Of a stretch of DNA of 10,554 nucleotides, positions 1-7,171 are shown in pieces. The notes beneath the pieces were generated by a model, which worked only from the letters and a program-made list of their open reading frames with translations, did no database searches and had not been told where the DNA came from. Location: assembly GCA_900542245.1 (NCBI GenBank), contig UQMQ01000080.1:1-10554 (forward strand), written 5' to 3'. Source of the stretch: an uncultured Eubacteriales bacterium. GTDB lineage: Bacteria; Bacillota; Clostridia; Peptostreptococcales; Anaerovoracaceae. Both the position numbers and the translations under genes were made by a program. Every line of letters starts with the position of its first letter. Position 1 is the first letter of the stretch.

Positions 1-105
1 CCCTTCTGCATGGGCCTGTTTGCGCCGCTTTGCAACAAACTTCGGTTCCTCAGTAAGGCTCCTTCCTTCAAATGTATTTTTTCGCTCAATCGATATTTCC
101 TGCAT
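1..105 (-). CDS. Possible 5' end of a leftward gene (partial, hypothetical)
   Basis: The minus strand is open from an ATG at 105 to the window edge, giving 35 codons that begin MQEISIERKNTFEGRSL and are rich in Lys, Arg and Glu, as bacterial coding sequence often is. It would diverge from infC. Against it, there is no Shine-Dalgarno sequence before the ATG (the preceding bases are an A/T run), and plus-strand frame 1 is also open here. I recognise no family. The short match FEGRSLT to the C-terminus of IF3 in this window is most likely chance. Weak call. Confidence 0.3.
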   Translation of the reverse strand, partial: MQEISIERKNTFEGRSLTEEPKFVAKRRKQAHAEG

Positions 106-117
106 AATAAAAAAAAC

Positions 118-146
118 TTGACTTTGTCGGCGTTTTGGGGTATAGT
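118..146 (+). promoter_or_regulatory. Sigma-A type promoter of the infC operon
   Basis: The -35 box TTGACT (118-123) and the -10 box TATAGT (141-146) are separated by exactly 17 nt. Transcription would start near 152-154, just upstream of the structured leader. It is the best-matching promoter in the window and fits a constitutively strong translation operon controlled downstream by attenuation. Confidence 0.8.
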
Positions 147-159
147 ATTTAAGTAACGA

Positions 160-282
160 AGAAGAAGTTATCCGCTTCTCACCTGTGCAGCCGCGTCGCT
201 GACATGGGTCGATATGTTGAGCATTACACGTTTGACGTGTGTTTGAGGGCGGATACTTTCTGTATCCGCTTTTATTTGTTTC
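160..282 (+). ncRNA. Structured infC operon leader, L20-leader type
   Basis: The roughly 180-nt untranslated leader of infC-rpmI-rplT can fold into several hairpins. The first is AGAAG (163-167) with CTTCT (175-179), leaving the loop TTATCCG. The second is ACACGT (226-231) with ACGTGT (235-240). The third is the terminator at 249-269. The first loop plus its closing C (TATCCGC, 169-175) is complementary to GCGGATA (249-255), the 5' arm of the terminator. A long-range, pseudoknot-like antiterminator is therefore possible and excludes the terminator. In B. subtilis, ribosomal protein L20 represses this operon by promoting termination in such a leader. The L20 link here rests on gene position and fold, not on a covariance-model match. 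Confidence 0.7.
249..282 (+). terminator. Attenuator terminator in the infC leader
   Basis: GCGGATAC (249-256) pairs perfectly with GTATCCGC (262-269) around the loop TTTCT, followed by the U-rich tract TTTTATTTGTTT (270-281). It lies between the promoter and the infC ribosome binding site, so it can only act as an attenuator. Its 5' arm has an alternative partner at 169-175. Confidence 0.8.
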
Positions 283-331
283 GGAGGTATGCAGATATTT
301 TCGGAACAGCTGAATTTTAGGAGGTGCGACC

Positions 332-847
332 ATTAGTAAGGAAAATCTGATCAACGAAGAAATTCGTGAAAAAGAAGTAAGAGTCATCGATACGGACGGA
401 ACGATGTTAGGTGTGATGCCGACACAGCAGGCGATGGATCTGGCAAACGAGAAGAAGCTGGACTTAGTCAACATTTCACCGAACGCAAAACCGCCGGTCT
501 GCAAAATTCTCGATTACGGGAAGTATCGCTACGAGCTTCAAAAGAAAGAAAAAGAAGCCAGAAAGAAACAGAAGACGACTCAAGTGAAAGAGATCAGACT
601 GAGCACTTTCATTGAGGAGCATGATATCCAGGTCAAAGCCAACACCGCTGCCAAATTCCTCAAGGACGGAGACAAGGTGAAGGTCAGCCTGCGATTCAGA
701 GGCAGAGAAAGAGACTATGCGGCGAAGGGCATGGACGTTATGAAAACCTTTGCGGAGAGCGTTTCTGAGGTCGGCGTCATCGAAAAGAAACCGTTGTTTG
801 AGGGCAGAAGCCTGACGATGGTGCTTGGTCCGAAAGCGGAAAAATAG
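332..847 (+). CDS. infC: Translation initiation factor IF-3
   Basis: IF3 binds the 30S subunit, prevents 50S joining and checks the start codon-initiator tRNA match. The protein is 171 aa with an N-terminal domain (about 1-77) containing NISPNAKPPVCKILDYGK, a Lys-rich linker (QKKEKEARKKQK), and a C-terminal domain with VKEIRLSTFIEEHD and FRGRE. The first ATG in frame is at 404, but the family N-terminus (ISKENLINEEIREKEVR) is encoded upstream. The true start is the ATT at 332, preceded by AGGAGGTG (319-326) with 5 nt spacing. AUU starts are typical of infC in E. coli and B. subtilis and let IF3 repress its own translation. First gene of infC-rpmI-rplT. Confidence 0.97.
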   Translation: MSKENLINEEIREKEVRVIDTDGTMLGVMPTQQAMDLANEKKLDLVNISPNAKPPVCKILDYGKYRYELQKKEKEARKKQKTTQVKEIRLSTFIEEHDIQVKANTAAKFLKDGDKVKVSLRFRGRERDYAAKGMDVMKTFAESVSEVGVIEKKPLFEGRSLTMVLGPKAEK

Positions 848-902
848 TCACAAAGTCAGTTACAAATTTCCATTAGAAATTATCATAGGAGGAAAAATCA
901 TC

Positions 903-1103
903 ATGGCAAAGAATAAGATGAAATCCCATAGAGGAGCATGCAAAAGACTGAAATTAACAGGATCCGGCAAGATCAAGAGAAATAAGGCATACAAGAGCCA
1001 TATTCTTACGAAGAAATCCGCTAAGAGAAAAAGAGGCCTGAGAAAAGCTACAGTTTTAACCAGTGCAGACTTAAAGAGAATGCTCAGATCCATGGCAAAA
1101 TAA
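903..1103 (+). CDS. rpmI: 50S ribosomal protein L35 (bL35)
   Basis: This 66-aa, very basic protein of the large ribosomal subunit has the usual L35 length and pattern: MAKNKMKSHRGACKR at the N-terminus, a central SGKIKRNKAYKSHILTKKS and a C-terminal LRKATVL. The ATG at 903 is chosen because AGGAGG (887-892) sits 10 nt before it and the family starts with MAK or MPK; the frame is open further upstream but without a binding site. It lies 55 nt after infC and 25 nt before rplT, the standard order. Arg codons are almost all AGA, as expected in highly expressed ribosomal protein genes. Confidence 0.97.
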   Translation: MAKNKMKSHRGACKRLKLTGSGKIKRNKAYKSHILTKKSAKRKRGLRKATVLTSADLKRMLRSMAK

Positions 1104-1128
1104 CGGAAGATATTAGGAGGTAAGACAA

Positions 1129-1485
1129 ATGGCAAGAGTAAAAAAGGGCGTAAACGCGCATAAGAGACATAAAAAAATCTTAAAATTAGCGAAGGGCTTC
1201 TACGGCACAAAGAGCAAGGTGTTCAGAGCTGCAAATCCGGCAGTGATGAGATCCTTAAGATCTGCATACGTTGGCAGAAAGTTAAAGAAGAGACAGTACA
1301 GACAGATGTGGATCGCAAGAATCAATGCGGCTGCAAGAATGAACGACATCAGCTACAGCAGACTGATGGACGGTCTGAAAAAGTCCGGCATCGAAATCAA
1401 CAGAAAGATGCTTTCCGAAATGGCGATCTACGACGCACCTGCATTCGCAGCACTTTGCGAAACCGCAAAGAACGCAGCAAAATAA
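1129..1485 (+). CDS. rplT: 50S ribosomal protein L20 (bL20)
   Basis: L20 (118 aa) binds 23S rRNA early in 50S assembly and, in studied bacteria, represses its own operon by binding the mRNA leader. The sequence shows the long basic N-terminal extension (MARVKKGVNAHKRHKKILKL), the AKGFYGTKSKVFRAAN segment and the globular C-terminal part with RQMWIARINAAAR and MNDISYSRLMDGLKKSGIEI. Length is normal. AGGAGG (1115-1120) lies 8 nt before the ATG. Last gene of the infC operon, followed by a terminator. Confidence 0.98.
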   Translation: MARVKKGVNAHKRHKKILKLAKGFYGTKSKVFRAANPAVMRSLRSAYVGRKLKKRQYRQMWIARINAAARMNDISYSRLMDGLKKSGIEINRKMLSEMAIYDAPAFAALCETAKNAAK

Positions 1486-1525
1486 ACAGACTGCAGACAA
1501 AGCAAAAAATAAGAACGAAAACACG

Positions 1526-1550
1526 AGGACGGGAATATCCCGTCCTTTTT
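1526..1550 (+). terminator. Rho-independent terminator of infC-rpmI-rplT
   Basis: A 9-bp stem, AGGACGGGA (1526-1534) with TCCCGTCCT (1538-1546), has a 3-nt loop (ATA) and a run of five T ending at 1550. It stands 40 nt after the rplT stop. Confidence 0.92.
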
Positions 1551-1585
1551 GCGTGCGAAAAAGTCTTTCTCAAAGAAAGAAATTG

Positions 1586-1594
1586 TGTTAAAAT
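1586..1594 (+). promoter_or_regulatory. Candidate extended -10 promoter for the 1686-7048 gene run
   Basis: TGTTAAAAT (1586-1594) combines a TGn extension with a good -10 box (TAAAAT). The -35 position 17 nt upstream (TTTCTC, 1566-1571) is weak, which an extended -10 can offset. It lies between the rplT terminator and the next gene, where a promoter is needed. Confidence 0.5.
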
Positions 1595-1620
1595 AAAAAG
1601 AAGAGTGCGTAAGACAGCGA

Positions 1621-1662
1621 GGGCAGGGTTGTATCCTGTCCGGAGCCGCATGCCATGCGGCT
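1621..1662 (+). other. Two tandem hairpins in the 5' leader
   Basis: GGGCAGG (1621-1627) pairs with CCTGTCC (1635-1641) with one G-U pair. Directly after it, AGCCGCAT (1644-1651) pairs perfectly with ATGCGGCT (1655-1662) over a 3-nt loop. They sit between the candidate promoter and the ribosome binding site GAGGGAGGT (1672-1680). There is no U-tract, so these are not terminators. Possible RNA-stability or regulatory element; no known riboswitch class was recognised. Confidence 0.4.
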
Positions 1663-1685
1663 GCAGTGCGCGAGGGAGGTAAGTT

Positions 1686-2342
1686 ATGGCTTATACGGAT
1701 GAATTATTTCGTGTGGTAGATAAGTATTTTATGGAGATCATCATGCCCTACGGCAGGACCAATGCGGAGGCAGGTGAATATCTGAAAAAATTCAAGCCAT
1801 TCCAGAAAAAGAACTTTGACAATTATATGCAGCGGTTCGATCGGCATCGGGAAGCGGCCGAGGCGCTGTCGATGGACGAGATCGCGGTACCGGCGGAGGA
1901 TGCGCTGGCGCTGGACCTCAAAGCAAAGTTTGCGCAGAGCCGCAAAACTTTCGTCACGCTTTGCGAGCGGAACGTCAAGTTCTATGATTTCCAGAATCGG
2001 CGGGCACAGCGTAAACGCGTGACGACTGAGGAGCTGCGGGAGATTTTTACGGCGCTGCAGGCGATCCTCAACTCCGCGATGCGCGACGTGACGCTGCTGG
2101 AGGATGCTTACAAGGAGCTGAAAGCCAGCCTCGACCCGGAATACGCGAAGGAGTATGCGGCGCAGAAGGCGGAGCTTGCCGAAAAGCGCGCCAGGGTGGA
2201 GGCGGAAACAGCGGCGCGCGAAGCGAAGCAGACGAGCCGCAAAGAGAGCCGGGCTGCGAAAAAAGCAGCAAAGCAGCCGGAAACAAAAACCTTCGAGCAG
2301 TGTTCGGACGAGGATTACACGGATATTGAGGATATCGACTAG
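1686..2342 (+). CDS. Hypothetical charged, helical protein upstream of rmuC
   Basis: The 218-aa protein matches no family I recognise. Residues 1-60 are mixed with aromatics (FMEIIMPYGR, FKPFQKKNFDNYMQRF). Residues 75-150 look all-helical. Residues 155-197 are a highly charged Ala/Lys/Glu/Arg stretch likely to form a coiled coil or extended helix, and the tail (205-218) is acidic with alternating Asp/Glu. No signal peptide or membrane segment is visible, so it is probably cytoplasmic. The start has a strong site (GAGGGAGGT) at good spacing. It ends 17 nt before rmuC, so the two are likely cotranscribed. Codon use is G+C-rich like rmuC. The reading frame is convincing; the function is unknown. 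Confidence 0.85.
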   Translation: MAYTDELFRVVDKYFMEIIMPYGRTNAEAGEYLKKFKPFQKKNFDNYMQRFDRHREAAEALSMDEIAVPAEDALALDLKAKFAQSRKTFVTLCERNVKFYDFQNRRAQRKRVTTEELREIFTALQAILNSAMRDVTLLEDAYKELKASLDPEYAKEYAAQKAELAEKRARVEAETAAREAKQTSRKESRAAKKAAKQPETKTFEQCSDEDYTDIEDID

Positions 2343-2359
2343 GAATTGAGAGGAAATAC

Positions 2360-3685
2360 ATGACGGAAATTGTTTTATTATATATCTTAACAGCGATGAC
2401 AGCAGCAGGACTGATTCTGTCGATTCTGCTGCTGCAAAAATACGGCGCGGCGCAGACGGAAATTGCCGCGCTCAAGGCAGAGCAGCAGCGGCTGGCGGCG
2501 CTGCAGACCGAGGAAACACGCCGCAGTGCGCAGGAAACGGCGCAGGCGCTGCAAAACATGCAGACCAATATCCAGACGAATCTGCAGGCGAGCATGCAGA
2601 CCTTCGGCGAAATGGTTTCGACCAACCAAAAGGACAGCGCGGAGAACCTCGACAAGCGGCTGGCTGATTTGAACACGCGCTTCAGCCATATGGCGGTGGA
2701 AAACGAGCAGAAGCTGGAGAATATCCGTATCTCCATGGAGAAGAAGATCGGGCAGCTCAATGAGGACAACCAAAAGCAGCTCGAACAGATGCGGCAGACC
2801 GTCGATGAAAAACTCCAAAAGACGTTGGAGGAACGCATCAGTAAGTCCTTCCAGCTGGTCAGCGAGCGGCTCGAACAGGTCTACAAGGGTCTCGGCGAGA
2901 TGCAGAATCTGGCAGCCGGGGTGGGTGATCTCAAGAAGGTCCTCTCCAACGTCAAAGCGCGCGGTATTCTCGGTGAAGTACAGCTTGGCGCGATCCTCGA
3001 ACAGATTCTGACACCGGAGCAGTACGAGGAAAACGTCAGAACCAAATCGACCGGAAACGAACGTGTGGAATTCGCGGTCAAGCTGCCGGGCGATGACGAG
3101 GGAACGGTCTGGCTGCCAATCGACGCCAAATTCCCGGGCGATGCCTACGCCAAGCTGGTGGATGCCTATGAGCTCGGCGATCCGGCGGCTGTGGAGGAAG
3201 CTGCCAAAAATCTGGAACGCATTATCAAATCCGAAGCCAGAGATATTCACGATAAATACATCGAACCACCGTATACGACAGATTTCGGCATCATGTTCCT
3301 GCCGTTTGAGGGGCTGTACGCGGAGGTTGTGCGCAGAGGGCTTTTGGAAACCCTGCAGCGCGACTACAAGGTCAATATCGCGGGTCCGACCACGATGGCA
3401 GCACTGCTCAACAGCCTGCAGATGGGTTTCCGCACGCTGGCGATCCAGAAGCGCTCCGGCGAGGTCTGGAATGTGCTCGGTGCGGTCAAGACAGAGTTCG
3501 ACAAGTTCGGCAATGTGCTGGAAAGCGCGCAGAACCGCATCAATCAAGCCAACGCGGAGCTGGATAAGCTGATCGGTGTGCGTACCAGAAGCATTGTGCG
3601 CAAGCTGAAGGGCGTGACCGCCCTGCCGCAGGACGAAAGCAGACAGCTTTTGGATATGCCGGACTTATCCGAGCCGGAGGCATGA
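2360..3685 (+). CDS. rmuC: DNA recombination protein RmuC
   Basis: RmuC proteins are membrane-anchored, coiled-coil, nuclease-like proteins; in E. coli loss of rmuC raises recombination at inverted repeats. The 441-aa product has an N-terminal membrane helix (about residues 5-27), a long coiled coil (about 30-185, rich in Gln, Glu and Leu) and the RmuC domain (about 190-430). That domain contains the characteristic KARGILGEVQLGAILEQIL, then WLPIDAKFPGDAY, where D255-A-K257 resembles the D-x-K half of a PD-(D/E)XK site, and FLPFEGLYAEVVRRGLLE, GPTTMAALLNSLQMGFRTLAI and NVLGAVKTEFDKFG. GAGAGGAAA precedes the ATG. The stop (TGA 3683-3685) overlaps the ATG of a 20-codon ORF that reaches the next gene. 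Confidence 0.95.
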   Translation: MTEIVLLYILTAMTAAGLILSILLLQKYGAAQTEIAALKAEQQRLAALQTEETRRSAQETAQALQNMQTNIQTNLQASMQTFGEMVSTNQKDSAENLDKRLADLNTRFSHMAVENEQKLENIRISMEKKIGQLNEDNQKQLEQMRQTVDEKLQKTLEERISKSFQLVSERLEQVYKGLGEMQNLAAGVGDLKKVLSNVKARGILGEVQLGAILEQILTPEQYEENVRTKSTGNERVEFAVKLPGDDEGTVWLPIDAKFPGDAYAKLVDAYELGDPAAVEEAAKNLERIIKSEARDIHDKYIEPPYTTDFGIMFLPFEGLYAEVVRRGLLETLQRDYKVNIAGPTTMAALLNSLQMGFRTLAIQKRSGEVWNVLGAVKTEFDKFGNVLESAQNRINQANAELDKLIGVRTRSIVRKLKGVTALPQDESRQLLDMPDLSEPEA

Positions 3686-3740
3686 AAGCGGTGAGCGAAA
3701 TCGCGCAGAGACCATTGGAAAGCAGAAAGAAAAGAAACGT

Positions 3741-4556
3741 ATGAAAATATTTGCGATTGGTGATCTGCATTTAGCCCTGGACCCACGTCTGGAAAAGCCG
3801 ATGGACATCTTTGGGGAGGGCTGGATCGGTCACACAGAAAGACTGTATCAGAATTGGAACGAAATGGTGACAGCAGATGATATCGTCATCGTTTGCGGCG
3901 ATATTTCGTGGGCATTGAAGCCGGATGAGGTCATGGCAGATCTGGACTGGATTCATGCGCTGCCGGGCAGGAAAATTTTCATTAAGGGCAATCATGATTT
4001 GTGGTGGACTTCTGCCAACAAGCTCAACAAGCTTTATGCGGACGGCACGATGCAGTTCCTGCAGTGTAATGCGCAGCTTCTGGAGGTGCCTGCAAATGCA
4101 AAGGTGCGAGGTCCGGTCGGCGATGCGGATGCGCAGGGCATCCCTGTGTGTGATATCGAAAGTCCGGCGCGGTACGCGGTGAAGCGTCTTGCGATCTGCG
4201 GCAGCCGCGGCTGGAACTGCCCGGGTACGGACGGGTTTAGTGCGCATGACCGCAAGATCTATGACAGGGAGGTGCTACGGCTCAAAATGTCTTTAGACGA
4301 TGCGAAACGACAGGGCGCCGATGAGCTCCTCGCAGTACTGCATTTTCCGCCGACAAACGAGATGCATCAGGCCTCGGACTTCACGAAGCTTTTGGAAAGC
4401 TACGGCGTGAAAAAATGTATTTACGGGCATCTGCACGGTAAGGATAATTTTAGGCGCGGCATGCAGGGCGTTCGCAACGGCGTGAGCTACAGCCTTGTTT
4501 CTTTAGATTATTTGGATGCAAAACCAAAGGAGGTATACACATGGGAAAAAAAGTGA
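3741..4556 (+). CDS. Calcineurin-like metallophosphoesterase
   Basis: All metal-binding motifs of the calcineurin-like superfamily are present in this 271-aa protein: GDLH (D8, H10), GDIS (D54), GNHD (N84, H85, D86), LHFPPT (H201) and GHLH (H230, H232). It belongs with the single-domain bacterial group resembling COG1768; the substrate cannot be read from sequence. Residues about 113-148 form a longer loop between the GNHD motif and the next core strand (LAICGSRGW). The start at 3741 gives the canonical MKIFAIGDLH terminus, but its ribosome binding site is poor (only AGAAAGAAAAG), which suggests coupling to upstream translation. Its 3' end overlaps deoB by 16 nt and carries the deoB binding site, so the two are cotranscribed. 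Confidence 0.93.
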   Translation: MKIFAIGDLHLALDPRLEKPMDIFGEGWIGHTERLYQNWNEMVTADDIVIVCGDISWALKPDEVMADLDWIHALPGRKIFIKGNHDLWWTSANKLNKLYADGTMQFLQCNAQLLEVPANAKVRGPVGDADAQGIPVCDIESPARYAVKRLAICGSRGWNCPGTDGFSAHDRKIYDREVLRLKMSLDDAKRQGADELLAVLHFPPTNEMHQASDFTKLLESYGVKKCIYGHLHGKDNFRRGMQGVRNGVSYSLVSLDYLDAKPKEVYTWEKK

Positions 4557-5722
4557 TTTTGATCGTAACAGACAGTCTCGGCGTCGGCGCGATGCCTGAC
4601 GCGGCGGAATACGGCGACGCGGGCGCGGACACGTTCGGACACATTTGGCAGCATTGTGGGAGGATAGACATGCCGAATCTGCTGCGCATTGGCTGGGGCA
4701 ACATGCCGGAGGTTTCCTTTCATGATCTGGCAATTTATGATCCGGAGGCAAATGTCGGCAAATGCGCGGAAGCTTCCAAGGGCAAGGACACGACCACCGG
4801 GCATTGGGAAATAGCGGGTCTGCCGACCGATGTACCGTTTAAGACCTATCCAAACGGTTTCCCGCAGGACTTCATGGAGGCATACCAAAAAGCCATCGGC
4901 ATGGAATGTCTCGGCAACTATCCGGCATCCGGTACAGAGATCATTGAAGTGCTCGGTGATGAGCATGAAGCGACCGGCAAACCGATCGTCTATACTTCCG
5001 CAGACAGTGTGTTCCAGATTGCGATGAATGTCGATAAATTCGGTCTGGATACGCTGTATCATTATTGTGAAGTCGCGCGTAAGATGCTGGTCGGCGACTG
5101 GGCCTGCGGCAGAGTCATCGCGCGCCCGTATATCATCAATGCGGAGGGCAAGCGCGAACGGACCTCGGACCGTAAGGATTACTCGGTCACACCGCCGGGA
5201 GATACCATTTTGGATATGATCAAAAATGCGGGAAAGATGGTCTATGCGATCGGCAAGATCCATGATATCTTTAACGGAAAAGGTGTTGTGAAATCTGTAC
5301 ACACTACGAGCAATATGGACGGCATCGATAAGACGATCGAGGCGATGCGGGAGGATTTTGAAGGCTTGATTTTTACGAATCTGGTCGATTTTGATGCAAA
5401 GTATGGGCATCGCAGAGACCCGGAGGGGTATGCAAGGTGTATTGAGGAATTTGATGCAAGGCTGCCGGAGATCATGAAAGAGATGGTCAATGATGATGTG
5501 CTGATGATCTGCGCGGACCACGGCAATGACCCGACTGCGCCGGGGACGGATCACACCAGAGAATATATCCCGATCATTACGTGGGGACATACCTTGAAAT
5601 ATGGTGCGGAAATCGGCATCAGAGACTCTTTCGGCGACATCGGAGCGACGATATGCGAATTGCTGCGTGTGCCGTTTACAGGCGTGGGAACCAGTTTCAA
5701 GAAGCAGATCGTCGGATGGTAA
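4541..5722 (+). CDS. deoB: Phosphopentomutase
   Basis: DeoB interconverts ribose-1-phosphate and ribose-5-phosphate and the deoxyribose pair, linking nucleoside phosphorolysis to central metabolism. Length (393 aa) is typical. Alkaline-phosphatase-superfamily Mn ligands are in place: D11 (VTDSLG), D285 and H290 (DFDAKYGHR), D326-H327 (ADHGND) and H338 (GTDHTRE). The phosphorylated Thr lies in KDTTTGHWE (residues 82-90; T85 in the B. cereus enzyme). The cap domain includes NYPASGTEIIEVLG and YTSADSVFQIA. AGGAGG (4528-4533) inside the upstream gene serves the ATG at 4541. The pdp gene follows 15 nt later. No deoC or nucleoside transporter is in the window. Confidence 0.97.
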   Translation: MGKKVILIVTDSLGVGAMPDAAEYGDAGADTFGHIWQHCGRIDMPNLLRIGWGNMPEVSFHDLAIYDPEANVGKCAEASKGKDTTTGHWEIAGLPTDVPFKTYPNGFPQDFMEAYQKAIGMECLGNYPASGTEIIEVLGDEHEATGKPIVYTSADSVFQIAMNVDKFGLDTLYHYCEVARKMLVGDWACGRVIARPYIINAEGKRERTSDRKDYSVTPPGDTILDMIKNAGKMVYAIGKIHDIFNGKGVVKSVHTTSNMDGIDKTIEAMREDFEGLIFTNLVDFDAKYGHRRDPEGYARCIEEFDARLPEIMKEMVNDDVLMICADHGNDPTAPGTDHTREYIPIITWGHTLKYGAEIGIRDSFGDIGATICELLRVPFTGVGTSFKKQIVGW

Positions 5723-5737
5723 GGAGGGGATCCTGTC

Positions 5738-7048
5738 ATGTTCAACATGAGCGATATCATTTATAAAAAAAGAGAGGGCGGAGAACTCTCGCGGGAGGAA
5801 ATTCAGTTTTTTATCACAGATTATGTCGCGGGGCGCATTCCGGATTATCAGGCATCTGCGCTTTTGATGGCAATCTTTTTCCGCGGACTTTCCCGCAGAG
5901 AAACTTTCGAACTGACGGACGCGATGCGATATTCCGGCGATACGGTGGATCTGTCGTCGATTCCGGGTATCAAGGTCGATAAACACTCGACCGGCGGCGT
6001 TGGCGATAAGACAACGCTGATTGTCGCGCCGCTGGCTTCCGCCTGCGGGGTCCCGATTGCCAAGATGAGCGGACGTGGACTCGGCTTTACCGGCGGTACG
6101 GTGGACAAGATGGAGTCCATACCGGGCTTCCGCACCAGTCTGGAGCCGGAAGCGTTCCTCGCACAGGTGCGCAAGATCGGCATGGCGGTCATCGGACAGA
6201 CTGCGCACATCACACCGGCAGATAAGAAGCTGTACGCGCTGCGTGACGTGACCGCGACGGTCGATAATTTCGGACTGATCGCCTCGTCGATCATGAGCAA
6301 GAAGCTGGCGGCAGGCAGCGATGCCATCGTGCTCGATGTCAAGGTCGGTGACGGCGCGTTTATGGAAAACGAGCAGGACGCGGAGACTTTGGCTAATCTA
6401 ATGGTCGATATCGGCGACGATGCGGGCAGACGTACGGTCGCAGCGATCACCGAAATGGGACAGCCGCTGGGCTGCGCGGTTGGCAACAGTTTAGAGGTCA
6501 TCGAGGCAATCGAAACCCTCAAGGGCAAGGGACCGGGGGATATCACCGAGCTTGCGGAGCGGCTGGCGGGTATCATGGTTTATCTCGGCGGCAAGGCGCA
6601 AACGCCGGAGGAAGGACACGCCATGGCGGCAGAGGCGCTGGCAAGCGGCAAAGGACTTGCGCAGTTCCGCAAGTTTGCCCAAGCGCAGGGCGGCAATCCG
6701 GCAGTCGTCGACGATTACACGCTGTTCCCGCAGGCTGCGCATCATCTGGAGCTGCTGGCTGAAACGGATGGCTATGTGCAGAAAATCGCAGCCAGAACGA
6801 TCGGGCTTGCGTCGCAGCATACCGGCGCGGGCAGAGCAACCAAGGAGGATCAGATCGACCTAGCGGCAGGCGTCTATCTGCACAAAAAAGTCGGCGATGC
6901 CGTCAAGCAGGGCGACGTCCTCGCGACCTTCTACGGCAACGACCCGGCGAAGCTCGAAAACGGCAGACAAGAGGCAGCAAAAGCCTTTACCATCGGTACC
7001 GCACAGCCGGAACGCCCGCAGCTTATCAAAAAAATCATCGGTTTGTAG
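5738..7048 (+). CDS. pdp: Pyrimidine-nucleoside phosphorylase
   Basis: This enzyme splits uridine, deoxyuridine or thymidine with phosphate to the base plus (deoxy)ribose-1-phosphate, the substrate of DeoB next door. The 436-aa sequence has the helical first lobe (1-65), the phosphate-binding KHSTGGVGDK (82-91) and the family signature SGRGLGFTGGTVDKME (111-126). Substrate residues R169, S184 and K188 keep the spacing of E. coli R171, S186 and K190. The C-terminal domain includes ASQHTGAGRATKEDQID and a final KKIIGL. The ATG at 5738 is preferred over 5747 because AGGAGG (5722-5727) is 10 nt away from the first and 19 from the second. Substrate breadth (Pdp or DeoA type) is inferred from the Firmicute context. 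No clear terminator follows; a hairpin at 7036-7070 lacks a T-tract. Confidence 0.94.
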   Translation: MFNMSDIIYKKREGGELSREEIQFFITDYVAGRIPDYQASALLMAIFFRGLSRRETFELTDAMRYSGDTVDLSSIPGIKVDKHSTGGVGDKTTLIVAPLASACGVPIAKMSGRGLGFTGGTVDKMESIPGFRTSLEPEAFLAQVRKIGMAVIGQTAHITPADKKLYALRDVTATVDNFGLIASSIMSKKLAAGSDAIVLDVKVGDGAFMENEQDAETLANLMVDIGDDAGRRTVAAITEMGQPLGCAVGNSLEVIEAIETLKGKGPGDITELAERLAGIMVYLGGKAQTPEEGHAMAAEALASGKGLAQFRKFAQAQGGNPAVVDDYTLFPQAAHHLELLAETDGYVQKIAARTIGLASQHTGAGRATKEDQIDLAAGVYLHKKVGDAVKQGDVLATFYGNDPAKLENGRQEAAKAFTIGTAQPERPQLIKKIIGL

Positions 7049-7130
7049 GATTTTCCCGGGCAATCCGATGCCGGAAGCAAAATCGTACAGAAAGGAAGAT
7101 GAGAAAAATTTCAAAATGTTCATAAATCTG

Positions 7131-7139
7131 TGCTATACG
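7131..7139 (+). promoter_or_regulatory. Candidate extended -10 promoter for the MNT/HEPN pair
   Basis: TGCTATACG (7131-7139) carries a TGn extension before TATACG, in an A/T-rich 123-nt gap after pdp. No convincing -35 box is present at 16-18 nt. It would start transcription near 7146, ahead of the ribosome binding site AAAGGGGA (7155-7162). Weak evidence; read-through from pdp is also possible. Confidence 0.35.
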
Positions 7140-7171
7140 AAATAAAACCGAAACAAAGGGGATGAAAAGCG

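Noticed and set aside
1..105. FEGRSLT in the left-edge minus-strand frame matches the end of IF3
   Set aside because: Seven residues only, encoded by different codons and with no flanking similarity; not evidence of a duplicated infC piece.
289..336. 15-codon upstream ORF (ATG 289, stop TAG 334-336) whose stop overlaps the infC ATT start
   Set aside because: GGAGG is only 1 nt before its ATG, too close for normal initiation, and the frame runs through the infC ribosome binding site. Probably chance.
860..1210. 116-codon minus-strand frame opposite rpmI and the start of rplT
   Set aside because: Antisense shadow of highly biased ribosomal protein codons; hydrophobic low-complexity product and clear genes on the other strand.
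2387..3547. 386-codon minus-strand frame opposite rmuC
   Set aside because: Shadow of the rmuC coding sequence; no motifs and no ribosome binding site logic.
4508..6208. Very long (566-codon) minus-strand open frame opposite deoB and pdp
   Set aside because: deoB and pdp are unmistakable on the plus strand with all catalytic motifs; the antisense frame results from their codon bias and has no recognisable domain.
7068..7145. 25-codon plus-strand frame (MPEAKSYRKEDEKNFKMFIN...) between pdp and the MNT gene
   Set aside because: No ribosome binding site, no family resemblance and it spans the candidate promoter; kept as intergenic.
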